Below are positions 10,876-21,452 of a stretch of DNA of 64,000 nt, in pieces. The translations under genes and the position numbers were made by a program. This stretch comes from Pseudogymnoascus destructans (taxonomy: Eukaryota > Ascomycota > Leotiomycetes > Thelebolales > Thelebolaceae): positions 62,001-126,000 of the forward strand of contig NW_020167531.1 of the NCBI RefSeq assembly GCF_001641265.1, read 5' to 3'. The notes under the pieces are model-generated. The model worked only from the letters and a program-made list of their open reading frames with translations, had not been told where the DNA came from and made no database searches. Positions within the stretch are counted from its first letter, which is position 1; each line of letters starts with the position of its first letter.

Positions 10876-12673
10876 TCATGTCCCCCCCTCCACCGCCTCC
10901 CACGCCGCCCGCAGCACAGCAACCAACCCCCCCTGCGTCTCCACCGTCCTCCCTCTCCCTCTCTCATTCGCATCCTTTACAGTCCCCCCCCCGACCTTCG
11001 ATCCCCGCAGCTCTCCCTCCTTCGCACCCTCCATCACCCGTCCATAGTTCCAAACCCTATCCCGCGGGACGCCAGTATTCCTATAATCCACCGCTCCCTC
11101 TGGAATCTCCCCCCCCCCTTTTCATTCGTCCCCCACGCAGTCATAAGATGCGCTCCCCACCACATACCCGCCTTGCCATCCGAATCAAGCGTTTCTTTCG
11201 CTGCTGCTGCGTTTCTCTGAACCCAAGCTCCGTAGCTCTTACATTTCTGCACATGCCACGCCTTTAACTTCTCGAACGTGGGTATATCAACCGTCTCCCC
11301 GGGCTTAACCACGTATGCCGGCAGTGGCTCGCAGAAAAGGGCGAAGTGGTGGAAGAATATTCCTTTGAAAGTCTGCGCGTCCTGGCTGCAGTTGCCGTAA
11401 GCATCGCATGCCTCCTCCAGGATCCCGTGACGGCCGATGCCATGCCATGTCCCTAAGCGTGGGTGACTGGAGTTGTTGCTGGCGGCTTCGGTATATACAC
11501 TTTGACTATCAAGATCAAAGCCCGTAGCGTTGATGACGCTGGAGATCAGAGCGTGGCCATCTTCGAGGTACTCTCGGGACCCCGTCGCTTCCCAGAGTCC
11601 GCGTTGGCCAGATAGCAACACGCCTTGGTTGTAGGTGTATACCATTTGATTGCGGATGTTGCATTCCATGTGCCGTTCTCCGGCATGGCCATGATGTCTG
11701 TTGTGGCTGATATGGAAGCCATCAATGTATAATCCCTTTGAGTTTCTCATATTCGACGAGGCGAGCCATTCATACCCCACAATGGCTGCGTCCAAGAATT
11801 TTGGATCTTTCTTCCCCACTGGTGCTCGCGAAGACCCGTTGTTTTCTCCGGCTTGAAAAGGTGATGCGTTGTCGTCGCTGGGGAACTGGAGGTACATAGA
11901 GATGGAAGCCGTGATAAAAAGCTCGTTTGTAATTGCGTTCTTATAAGGCGACAGATGAGGGGACCAAACCATCCCACCACCGCACGCCGACACATCCCAA
12001 CCTCCCGAAGCCAGGTCCCAGAAAATCCGGGCACGGTGAGCAAATCCAGGAATCCATTCTTCTCCATACCAAGACGGCAGACCCTGAGCATAAAGAAGTT
12101 CAGTCGAGTGGGAGTCGACGAACTTGATAGCCTCTAACCACTCCAGTACCACCCACAGCATGTCATCGTAAGCTTCGCTCCTGAGAGTCAACGCATCTTG
12201 TCCGAAGTAGAATCCCATCAGATGTGACATGAATCTGTTTATGAGTGACTCGGGTCCCAGTATCAGAGCATAGTCTCCAACCCGGGTGCTAGTACGTAGT
12301 TTGTTGCTGATGAGACTGTGCTCATGGCGCCTGCTATGTGGGTCGCGATGACGGCTGATGTCCAGTCGATTGCTGTTGGCCAAAGTCCTGTCCATACCTG
12401 GAAGTAGTGGGTTTGCATAACATCGACTGCATTTATAAGTGGCTCAAGGGCATTTCCGTCTTTCTTGCCTCCAGGCATCATTGCTAGATTCATACCCTGT
12501 TGTGCTCCATCATCTTCCCCGAGAGCAGTGTTTGCCTTGGCGAACAGATCATCCGATCCAATCTTTGGTTCAAAAGCGGGGATTGAAATCGTGTACGAAG
12601 CACAGATCAGGATGACAAGTAGCAGGATAACTGCATTTCGCCATTGAAAGCGCCATCTGCTTGGGAGTCTCAA
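10876..12673 (-). CDS. GH76 alpha-1,6-mannanase-like membrane protein, frames broken
   Basis: GH76 enzymes (Dfg5/Dcw1 group) act on alpha-1,6-mannose backbones and in fungi help attach wall glycoproteins. The N-terminus (RWRFQWRNAVILLLVILICA) is a type II membrane anchor. The catalytic region carries AYDDMLWVVLEWLEA with the family Asp pair, WDVSACGGGMVWSP and YTYNQGVLLSG. The coding signal runs in three pieces: 12673-~12280, ~12285-~11110 and ~11110-10876. Each step is repaired by exactly one extra base, at CCCGGG (12281-12286) and in a C10 run (11109-11118). The result would be about 600 residues. The first break could instead be a 47-nt intron with an odd GTTGGA donor. The expected MRLPSRW start reads TTG, because the sequence is ATTGAG where ATGAG is expected. 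Either the assembly has indel errors or the gene is decaying. The family call is firm and its functional state is open. Confidence 0.85.
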
Positions 12674-13569
12674 TGAGCGAGAAGTGATTTCCCCATGGTG
12701 ATAGAGGTCGATGCGTGAACGTTATCCTCAATTCTAGTTGACAGAGCTAACGAAAGGGCAGGTCGATATCCTGGGCCACGACTCAAGGGCTTCGGCAAGA
12801 ATACATCTCGATCATTACATACAATTCGATTATCGACGGAAGGAGCAATTGTGTAATGTTTGGTGTCGATGCAAGGGAAGTTGGAGAGGCTCGTCAAATA
12901 TCGTTCAGGTACAGCGCTTATCGGACCACGATAGTGCCCGTCTTTCTTATCTCAAATATGACGTTCGACTTCACATATTCGCGCCGCCAAACAGGGTTAG
13001 CAATTCGAATATAAACTTGAATACTAGGCTATATTCATATTCATGAATAAAAACTATTCACATATTCATATTCATAAATATTTGAATATAGATGGCTCTA
13101 ACTAAATTAGGTAAGGTAATTACTATATTAGGAATAGTATATATATTAGATTGGATTAGATAAGATAAGATAAGAAAAAAAGTGGAAATATAGAATTCGG
13201 TGATTCCTCGTTTCCAACGAGAATTTTGAAATAAAGCCATGTAAACACTGTTTTATAAATTCCTCTATACCGTTCCAACACCGTCATTGTTGGCCCAACT
13301 TGCGGCTAGGGCGAGAGTTTTTCAAATTTTTGGTCGATAGGCAATTAGAGATGGAGGGATTTTCTGAGATCGCGGATCGATGGGTGACTTTGGCAGAGCA
13401 ATGAGGACTGTCGCCATAAACAAGCAATATCAATATCCTTCTCATAAGTACTGCTCTTTTCCCTCGTGCCCTACTGTCACGAGCAGCCTCACATGCTGAG
13501 TCGAGTCACGTGTGCTGCTGTGCCAAGTGGGAGGGTCTTCCCTTGGTATCCTGCACGAGAACGTATATA
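12674..13569. other. AT-rich intergenic, edge of transposon island
   Basis: The sequence becomes AT-rich, with ATTCATATTCA-type short repeats near 13025-13080 and GATAAGATAA near 13155-13175. It leads into the first pogo element. No gene or RNA is recognised. A 75-residue minus-strand ORF at 12670-12897 overlaps the start of the GH76 gene and could be part of a 5' exon, but nothing supports that. Confidence 0.4.
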
Positions 13570-15366
13570 CAGTCGAGTCGCGCTAAGTCGATACATTGTA
13601 GGCAGCTAAAATATATAGACTTATCAAGAAAACCGAGATATCAAATTTGCCAAGCTATTACATCATCCACTGGTCCAATGTGCCCTGTGACAGCTGAGCG
13701 ACCCCCTCAGACCTTAACAACCGCTCAAATCGCTCAAATGAGCGTAGATATGCTGTATCAACCCCATCTTTAGACTCAGTATACCTAATCAGAACTTGCA
13801 GAGCCTGTTGAGCAGCTTCTATAGAGTATATTGGCTGTTCAGGTTGCTCTCCGTCTTCATCATCTTGGGTATCCTGAATATATTGTGAAACAACGTCTTG
13901 TAATATATCATCACTATTACTTGCCTCCTCTTGTACTGATTCATCAGCTGGATTTAAGAAGTTTGCAAGGTCCATAGCATCGCGAATATGCCCAGCATTG
14001 TTAACTTGATTGTATAGGTTGCTTAGCGTAGGGAGAGGTTCAAGAGGCAGCTGTAACGGTTGAACAACTATAGTGCTTTTGCGGAAACAGTTATAGATAG
14101 TTGTATTCGTAACATCGTGATACCAAGCGTGAATTAGCCAGCGAAGTGCAAAGTGAAGAGACATAAGATCAAGAGGGTTGGTGTTGTTCTCAAATGATGT
14201 AGGCATGAATTCAAGCCATTGTCGACGGTAATGAGCTTTTAGAGAAGCTATAATGCCTTGGTCAAGTGGTTGGAATCGACTTGTCGAGTTTGGAGGTAGC
14301 CAAATAATCCGTATGTTCGGAGGAGGAGGATTATCTTTAATAGCTGCAATGTGTGCAGAGATGTCCATGGTAAGGAGTATAGATCTAGAACTTCCTATAT
14401 GGAGGTAAAAGGCCTGTAACCACTCCGCCATGATATATTGATTCATCCATGCCTTCTTGTTCCATCTCCACTCTCCTCCCATTGTTGAAACATTAACTCG
14501 TCGTAAGGCGTGTGGCACCTTTGCATTGCCAATAAACCAAGGTCGGAATCGGTCTGAACCTGTAGCATTGGTACAAACTGCAACAGTAATGCGTGCCTTG
14601 TCTTTCTTCAATCCAGGCCCTTCCTTGTGATGAGAGTCCCCTTGACAGTGTCATCCTCCAGTAAAGCCCTGTTTCATCCATGTTATATATATCTTCCTCT
14701 TTGAAATCTCCTGCTAGCGTTTGAATTGCCTTCATCTCGTCTTCTGCTGTTGTAGGAACTGAACCTGCTTCGCCGTGTCTAACATGGTTTTTGATCTGAT
14801 GTCGTTTCTTAAAATTGTCGAGCCAACCTATACTAAAATTAGGTATAGGCTTATCCGTGTATTATGGTAACAACTGCCAGATTTGTTTCGCCTTCTCTTG
14901 CAATATATCCCCAGTTGTTATCCCTCCTTTTTCTTCAATGCGCTTTTGCCACTTGAAAAGAGCAGCCTCGAGCTCTGGCCAAGCAGGAGCTTTACGTCGT
15001 TTGGCAGTAAGAGGGGTGCTCGAAACAGGGCCGTCTAGGCTAGTAAATCGAGAGCTTAAGGAATCAGAGACTGTTGACTGGGTAAGACGGTGATTATACT
15101 GCTGTTGGAACCATTCAATACAGGCTCTCTGGGTAGGTCGAGGATACTGTCGAGAGAACCAACTTCTGAGCGCGTGACGCTGCTCAGTCGTCATTGTGTA
15201 CAGCCGAATTGGAGGCATCGATTCATCCGATAAGTCTATAATTTGGGGAATGAGGTCAATATCGAGTGAATCGCGATTTGTATGAGGAATTAATTTGGGC
15301 CAAAGAAAAATACCGAGTTATCGCGATAATCGACTAATCGCGAATCGACTTAGCGCGACTCGACTG
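13570..15366 (-). mobile_element. pogo-1, decayed Fot1/pogo DNA transposon
   Basis: Terminal inverted repeats of about 24 bp are visible: CAGTCGAGTCGCGCTAAGTC at 13570 and its reverse complement ending at 15366. They are flanked by TA on both sides (13568-13569 and 15367-15368), the normal Tc1/mariner-pogo target duplication. A further TCGCG/CGATTA-type subterminal block lies next to the right end. The element is 1.8 kb and holds one transposase gene on the minus strand, which is broken. Confidence 0.88.
13658..15218 (-). pseudogene. pogo-family transposase of pogo-1, broken
   Basis: The reading starts at 15218 with a CENP-B-like N-terminal helix-turn-helix region (TEQRHALRSWFSRQYPRPTQ). It meets an in-frame TAA after KQIWQLLP (about 14862), continues in the same frame through GWLDNFKKRHQIKNHV and DIYNMDETGLYWRMT, then shifts frame near 14610. 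From there it runs to 13658 through the DDE region (RFRPWFIGNAKVP, ILLTMDISAH, PPNSTSRFQPLDQG). One stop codon and one frameshift therefore separate it from an intact gene. It belongs to a different pogo subgroup from the other elements here, because it has the FQPLDQG rather than the LQPLDVG form and lacks a zinc knuckle. Confidence 0.85.
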
Positions 15367-15654
15367 TAGTAGGAACGCGGCCCTTAATCGGAAGGGCAGC
15401 GTTCAGTCTTCGTATCAATAGAGAGCTGGACTACGTAACTATCTACAATGTGACTTCCCACTGCCCTGTTCAGCCAAGGCTCTCTTACACCTACAATGCA
15501 TATAAGTAGCTGTAAAATCAGCTTCCTTCCTTGCTATATCTACATCAGCTTTATCAGCTGCTGTACGCTCCTCCTAGAGAGTACTGTAGAGTCTCGTTAT
15601 AGACAAGAACTTGCCATACTTCTCCTAAAACACCTTCTAATCTCTCTAGCACAC

Positions 15655-16051
15655 TGTTACAGCTACAGTAACATGACATCATGGTTACAGGGCCAGGGCC
15701 TAGTAACGTGACGTGTGAGTCACAGGGGGCAAGCGGGGTAGGCTGCTATGTGACGGGGCTAATGGATAGTTGCAGAAACTAGTGGATATTGGATAGTTGA
15801 GCTATCCACGAACTATCCTGAATATCTAGCTATCCGCCAACTATCCATATTACCCATGAGGCACGATGCCACTATATAAGTAGATAGTATTTCCTTAGAT
15901 AGGAGCTTCGTGCTCAACTCAATATAGTATTCTTTACAATACTGTAACGTGTTACTTGGAAAGCCTTTGTGTCTAATCCCCTGCCTCCTCTGTCAAGTAA
16001 ACTTACGCAACAAACCTCTGTGTCTTCTATCGTTTAGAAGTCAGCGTTACA
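15655..16051. repeat. solo LTR, family B (copy 1)
   Basis: A 397-bp sequence begins TGTTACAGCTACAG and ends GTCAGCGTTACA. It matches another copy at 38359-38742 along its whole length. TG...CA ends, plus a clear 5-bp duplication around the other copy, mark it as a solo LTR. Here the flanks are CACAC and CACGC, a one-mismatch duplication. No internal retrotransposon region for this LTR is present in the window. The 290 bp between pogo-1 and this LTR show nothing recognisable. Confidence 0.75.
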
Positions 16052-16085
16052 CACGCAACAAATGAGTAATAAACAAACTAATATA

Positions 16086-18222
16086 ATGTAGGTCGTGGCC
16101 ATACCGGGGCCATGGCCATACCGGGATGGTGGGGTAAGCCACCCCTTCAAAATATGAGCAGCTTCAAAAAAATTGAAAATAGTTCTACCATTACCATGCT
16201 AATTCATCTATATCACTGTCAAATAGCTCCTCCTCACTCCCATCATCAATTAGATCAATTATAGATGTTGTAACTTGTGGAGTTGTTGATATTTTCGACT
16301 TTTGTGATGTAGCTGTTGTTGCTGCTTCTGCTTCTGCTACTTGCGACTGCAACTCCTCAGTTGTGATGTGGAATTGACCCTTCAAAACTGCTCTCTTGCC
16401 CTTATTTTGTACTCTGCGCTTCTGAATAATTGAGCGCAAGTTATCTGTCTCCCTTTGTTGTAGTATGTGGCATGTATTGAGCCGCTCTGTCTCATCTGCT
16501 AACTTATGAATATATCGCTTTGTAGGAGTGTTGAGAATGCCACGACTTATTGTAGAAGAGAGTACTGTATTTGCTTTGTGAAGTGTTGAAAAATCAGGTG
16601 GACTGCTGTTCAGAAATACTTTCTCAAAAATGTCATGCTCTGTTGGAGTCTTTGGCCGCACTATTACTGCATCTGTTGTAGGAAGCGTAGCTGCGCGGAT
16701 AACTGTCTGCGGTTGAAATGGCTGTAGCCCACTCCCTCTCCAAGCAGAAGCTATATTTGAATTTGAAAATGCAGCTGCTCTTGCTTGTATGTATGCATCC
16801 ATCCATTCTGCTTTCTGTATGCGTAGGAGCTGCGCCTCATTAAGGTGTGAGAGGGCTGTTGTGAGGTGTCTTTTCAAAGGTCCAAAAATTGCAACATCAA
16901 GTGGTTGGAGTATATGTGAGGTATGTGGAGGTAGTATAAGGAGCGATTTCTGTATGCAGTGTGATATGAAGCTCCCACTTATATGGCTGTCATGGCCATC
17001 ACAAATAAGGAGCCTTTGTTGTAGTTGTCCATTTGGAAGTGTTGCTTTTGCTCTTGTAGAAGGCTCAAAAACGCGTTTTAGCCACTCATATCCATGAAGA
17101 TTGCTTGTCCATCCTTTTGTATTTGCAGAGAAGTGCCATTTGCTTATAACATCCTTTGGAATCCAGCTCTGTAGTACATTCTGTCCCTTGAAGATAATGA
17201 GGGGGTCGGTGGTTGTTCCATCCATGCAGATGCACTCAACAGCAGAGACCCATTCCTGCCTTCCTGGATGTGCCTGAAAACGTGTCCTAAGTGTAGAATC
17301 GACTATAATTCGTGTAGATTGCATTGTTCCAATTGAAAATCCAGTCTCATCCATGTTGTAGGTGTTGTAGTTTTCGATTTTTTGCTCTGTTGTGAGGCTC
17401 TTGTATGCGTCAAACCACCCCTTCAACACCTGCTTTGTGACCCCATTCATCCTTTGTGCGTCAACCCTTCTTCCTAGCTTAACACGTAAGTTAGGATGCC
17501 TCTGAATGAACCGTGGCACCCAATCTTGCCCAAGTGGTAACTTAGGTAGTTGGAGTTGTGGTTGTTGAGTTTGTGTCTGTTGAGTTGGTCGGGTCTGCTG
17601 AGTTGGTCGGGACTGCTGAGTTGGTCGGGACTGCTGAGTTGGTCGGGACTGCTGCTGAGCCGGTTGGTTTGATGGGGTCTGCCAAGCCACTAGTTAGAAA
17701 TAGCCGAGTCTGCCAGTCTATGGCAGGTTTGATGGGTTGGTAGTTGACCTGACTGAGCTGGTCAACTAACTCTGTAGGTTGGCTCACCTGGGTTTGGAAG
17801 ACCTGACACTTGTTTGACCGGACTTCCTCTGCAACCTCACGTAATATGCGATGGCTAGGAGCGTAACCACTTGCAGTAAGATTTTTGATACATTTTAAAA
17901 GGGTCTTTTCTTGGGTTTGGGAGAGTAATTGATGTTTTAAATGTGCTTCTTTATGTGAGGTATGTCGCCCTTTAATGCGGCTAACAACTGTATCAGGCCT
18001 TAGATGTAAGGCCTTTGCAGCAGCATTTGCAGTTTTATATAAACCAGATTTTACTCCAGCTACTGCTTCAAGTATTAGAATATCGCGTTCTTGAGCTTTT
18101 AAACTCCGTTTGCGTACCATAATAATGGGGTAATTGATAGGTTTGGTGTGTTGGTTGATGGGTTTGATGGGTTAGTTAAGTGCTCGCTTACCTCACCATC
18201 CCGGTATGGCCACGACCTACGT
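16086..18222 (-). mobile_element. pogo-2, Fot1/pogo DNA transposon
   Basis: The ends are inverted repeats: ATGTAGGTCGTGGCCATACC at 16086 and the complement, ending CCACGACCTACGT, at 18222. TA lies outside both (16084-16085 and 18223-18224). Inside the left end the motif GGCCATACCGGG is repeated. The element is 2.1 kb and carries one transposase gene with a single intron. Its catalytic part is closely related to pogo-4, but its terminal repeats differ from pogo-4. Confidence 0.9.
16191..18120 (-). CDS. pogo-2 transposase (HTH, CENP-B, DDE)
   Basis: Exon 1 is 18120-17788 and exon 2 is 17678-16191, giving 606 residues. The 109-nt intron has a GTGAGC donor, a CTAAC branch site and a GGCAG acceptor. 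Exon 1 holds the N-terminal psq/HTH region (AANAAAKALHLRPDTVVSRI) and the start of the CENP-B HTH (SGYAPSHRILREVAEEVR). Exon 2 opens with a PTQQSR/PTQQTR tandem repeat, then WVPRFIQRHPNL, NMDETGFSIG, ICDGHDSHI and ILQPLDVAIFGPLK, the three acidic catalytic blocks. A basic, coiled C-terminus follows. No stop or frameshift breaks the spliced frame. If the intron is kept, the frame stays open and ends as a 192-residue DNA-binding-only product. Confidence 0.88.
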
Positions 18223-18510
18223 TAATGAATAGTTTTGAAGGGTGTCTACTTCTACTGCGTAATTCCATAGATATTTATATTTTGGTGTTTTTTATACAAA
18301 ATATTAGGTGAAATTTTAATAACTCCCTAATTAGTAAAGACATTTCTAAATCAGTTTTAATAGTATCTTATAGGTCTATATAGATATCATATACAAAAGT
18401 ATTAGAGTCTATGATTATTATTAAAAGAGTTATTGCATTTTTGGTTTTTCTCATTTTAAGTAGCTTTATAAACATATTTTGGTGCAGAGTGACTTTTTTG
18501 CGTTACACCA

Positions 18511-18539
18511 CCCTTTGCGTTATGCCATGACTTACGTTA
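18511..18539. repeat. orphan pogo-4-type terminal repeat
   Basis: The sequence TGCGTTATGCCATGACTTACGTTA closely resembles the right end of pogo-4 (CGCCATGACCTACGTTA), including the terminal ACGT next to TA. No matching left end or transposase lies within reach, so this is a relic of a third, truncated insertion. The 285 bp between pogo-2 and this point are AT-rich and otherwise empty. Confidence 0.5.
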
Positions 18540-18594
18540 ACCTAAAATGTAGGAGATATTGCTGAGGTGTAGTGGTGCGTTAACAACAATGGTA

Positions 18595-20454
18595 ACGTGG
18601 TTTATTAGTACGTCGGACATATCAGTACCTCGGACACTTTTCATTGGCATTCTACTTTGAATATCAATAAATCAACCATAACATATTAAATTAACTATAA
18701 CTAAGCGGAATCAGATGAACTAGACATATCTATAGCTTCTTGACAAGTTCGCGCATTATGACCAGCTTTTCCACAGATCCCACAGCATCGCCTAGACGGT
18801 TGCCCCTCCTTGTGACTACCCCCAACAGCACGTACGTCGCGTCGTACCTGCTCATCCACATCCTTCTGTGCGATAATAGCCTGTGCATCCTCTACTATAA
18901 GTGCACCTCCTTCACGGACACGAGCCTTTTTAGCCCTGCGGCGTTTGCTAAGGGCTTCGTTGGCTGCTCGAAGGGTACGTACCTCAGCAGACAGAAGGGT
19001 GTTCTCATGTGCTAGTCGCTCCGTACCCTTTGCCAATGCAATAACTGTCCCGAAGAGTGGAGTTGGCGAGCTTCCTTGGTGACGGGCAATTCGATTTCGA
19101 ACGAGGGTTGTTTGTGAAAGAGCTTCAGTTGGGTTGGAAGGGGTCTGGGAGACCCAAGGGTTGGTGTTGGCAGTAGAGGGTCTAGAGGGAGTTGGAGTCC
19201 GTAACCTCACGTCAAGCTTTGAAAGCACTGCTTGCAGGTCGAAAGGCACTAAGCCAGCTCCGCGGAACCCGGACTGGGCGTTTTGGGCTGTCATGGATTC
19301 CAGATATGCTGCTCTAAAGGCGAGAAAGAACTCGACCTTGGTAATGTGGTTGATATGAGCCTTAATGAAGGTCTCAATCTGCCGACCATATGCCCGCTTC
19401 AACACACTAAAGCACCCGACATCAAGTGGCTGAGTTAAATGAGACGAGTGGGGAGGTAGTCCAAGAGTTATAATGTTGTGTGCCTTGCAGTACTCTTGGA
19501 ACTCGGCCGATTCATGACTCTCGTGCCCGTCTAACACCAGCATTCGATATGGACCCCTTGCACGAACAGCAGTATGTTTGTCGAAGTGTTTCAACCATTC
19601 TAGACCCGTCTCATTGTTTGTCCATCCATTGCTTGTCGGTTTAACAACCCAGTTGTGTGGAAGGCCGCCGTCTGTATACCAATTTGCAAGATGATTCTTG
19701 CCTTTAACTACCAAAAATGGAGGAATACTCCAGCCGTCACTGTTGATACAAGCAATCGCTGTAGCCCATTCCCGATTCCCTGGCTGAACTGCCTTACCTC
19801 TGCCAAGTCGATCTGCACGGGTAACAACCATTGCAGGGCAAATCACACCCATCATAAACCCAGTTTCGTCAAAGTTATAGAAGTCGCAGTCCAAAACACC
19901 ATATTTTGCCCTCATATTTTCCACTAGTCGAAACCACGCGCCAATTAGTTCAGGATCTTCGCACAAGGCCCTTTGGAAGTCGTAAACGCGATTAAAACGC
20001 GTCTTTAATTCTGGACGTCGTTGTACAAATCGGTGGGCCCAGAGCTTCCCGACGCGCCTCCCTCCACGCGACTCGAGTATAAAATTTGCCATATCTTCTA
20101 CACCAGCAAGCCGGGGTGCAAATCCTCTTGAATCCATATCAAGTATATTCCGAATAACCACCTCCTCTTCTAGTATAGTTAATTTCATCATTGCAGGCCG
20201 GCGTTCGTAGACAGTAGTTCGGCCGTTCATTCTGTCGCAGAGTGTAGAATGAGGTACTTCATAGAGCTTAGCAGCCTTCCGACGACTTAGATTTTTTGAT
20301 GTTCGGATAGCCTCGATAGCTAGAATGATTTTTGCTTCTTGGGTAATCACTGACATAATAAAAGGTGGAAAAAACGCGTTGTGAAGTTAGAGGGTAGGAA
20401 ATTCGGGAAAAGTGTCCGAGGTACTGATATGTCCGACGTACTGATAAACCACGT
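18595..20454 (-). mobile_element. pogo-3, apparently intact Fot1/pogo DNA transposon
   Basis: The inverted repeats are almost 50 bp long and nearly perfect. The left end starts ACGTGGTTTATTAGTACGTC and the right end is its complement with one T/C change. TA lies outside both ends (18593-18594 and 20455-20456). The 1860-bp element holds one uninterrupted transposase ORF. Long intact ends together with an open ORF suggest recent activity. Confidence 0.93.
18701..20356 (-). CDS. pogo-3 transposase with C-terminal CCHC zinc knuckle
   Basis: A single exon of 551 residues with no break. Residues ~5-55 form a psq-type HTH (SRRKAAKLYEVPHSTLCDRM). A CENP-B-type HTH follows at ~60-130 (EDMANFILE, LWAHRFVQRRPEL). 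The DDE domain spans ~150-370: FYNFDETGFMMG, LVLDGHESHESAEF and HLTQPLDVGCFSVLK. The C-terminus has a coiled segment and a CCHC knuckle (CGICGKAGHNARTC). Pogo-type proteins cut and paste their element through the TIRs. The gene lacks the intron found in pogo-2 and pogo-4. Confidence 0.93.
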   Translation of the reverse strand: MSVITQEAKIILAIEAIRTSKNLSRRKAAKLYEVPHSTLCDRMNGRTTVYERRPAMMKLTILEEEVVIRNILDMDSRGFAPRLAGVEDMANFILESRGGRRVGKLWAHRFVQRRPELKTRFNRVYDFQRALCEDPELIGAWFRLVENMRAKYGVLDCDFYNFDETGFMMGVICPAMVVTRADRLGRGKAVQPGNREWATAIACINSDGWSIPPFLVVKGKNHLANWYTDGGLPHNWVVKPTSNGWTNNETGLEWLKHFDKHTAVRARGPYRMLVLDGHESHESAEFQEYCKAHNIITLGLPPHSSHLTQPLDVGCFSVLKRAYGRQIETFIKAHINHITKVEFFLAFRAAYLESMTAQNAQSGFRGAGLVPFDLQAVLSKLDVRLRTPTPSRPSTANTNPWVSQTPSNPTEALSQTTLVRNRIARHQGSSPTPLFGTVIALAKGTERLAHENTLLSAEVRTLRAANEALSKRRRAKKARVREGGALIVEDAQAIIAQKDVDEQVRRDVRAVGGSHKEGQPSRRCCGICGKAGHNARTCQEAIDMSSSSDSA

Positions 20455-20456
20455 TA

Positions 20457-21366
20457 ACCATAGTGGCATGTAGAGCGATTCAGCAGTGTTCGACAGTCGT
20501 CAGCTTAACACTGCCTAATCTGGTGATGCCAAGCAGTACTAGAGTACTACTGGATTATATTAGTATTAGAGCAATAGAATCCTTGTTTAGTGCTTACCAT
20601 ACCTCCTAATTAGGCAATATCAAAAGGGTGAGGTGTAGGAAGTTGTAGTTTTGGTGATATATTGTCAGTTTGGCGATATTGACTGTATTGATTGGTGTAG
20701 AAAAGTTAGATCATGATCAGTCTTTAGATAGCTAATTTATATAGGAAATTACTAGTAAATTGTATGTAATTCTCCTCTTCCGGCCATACCCCCTACGGCG
20801 TTCCCTTTGTAATCCCCTATGTGACGTAGAGCCCTTTGTTCCCTCTGTAGAGTATTGACCTTTGATTAATTTTCAGTAAGTGCTTTGGAACTAGGCAGGT
20901 GTGGTGGTAGCAAGCGCAAAAAGATACATTGCAATACTTCTATTGCCATACAAATATATATGCAAGTGGAAGTACCTATATATACCCTTTTGCGACTGCC
21001 ACCACTGCAAATTACCCCTATTCGACCACCACTTTCGTTATAAAATATCTTTGTGACGTAGCTACTATATTATGTAACAATAAAGGAGGTTATAGTAATA
21101 TAACCTAATGTTGGATACTAAAGAGCTAGAGTTGATTGCTCTTACTGTTTGTGCAGCAGCCTTACTTGTTCGACGTCGTCCTAGCGCTAATATTACCAGT
21201 AGCTTATACAGTCTTTACATATAACTCAATGCCTACAAGCCTGGATTACATACGAATATGAGAAGTTCAACTAGAATCTATGATTGTAGGGTAGTCAAAC
21301 TCCAGGGAGCGTAGTACACAAGTTCCAGTAAGTAATTGATATATAGGGGTTGAGGTTTAGGGTATA
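20457..21366. other. AT-rich inter-transposon spacer
   Basis: No gene, tRNA or intact element is visible in this 0.9 kb. Several stretches look like worn transposon sequence, with stop codons in every frame. It connects pogo-3 to the first family-A LTR. Confidence 0.4.
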
Positions 21367-21452
21367 TGTCATACTGACATTCGTTGCACTCAGTTTGCTA
21401 TCAAACTCAAGAGCAAACTTAGAAATCTCCTCCTCAAACCTACAAGTCACTA

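Noticed and set aside
12238..12286. A 47-nt intron in the GH76 gene as the certain explanation of the first frame break
   Set aside because: It is possible in phase, but the GTTGGA donor is rare, and removing it would delete the VGDYALILGPES segment that looks like family sequence. A missing base is kept as the preferred reading.
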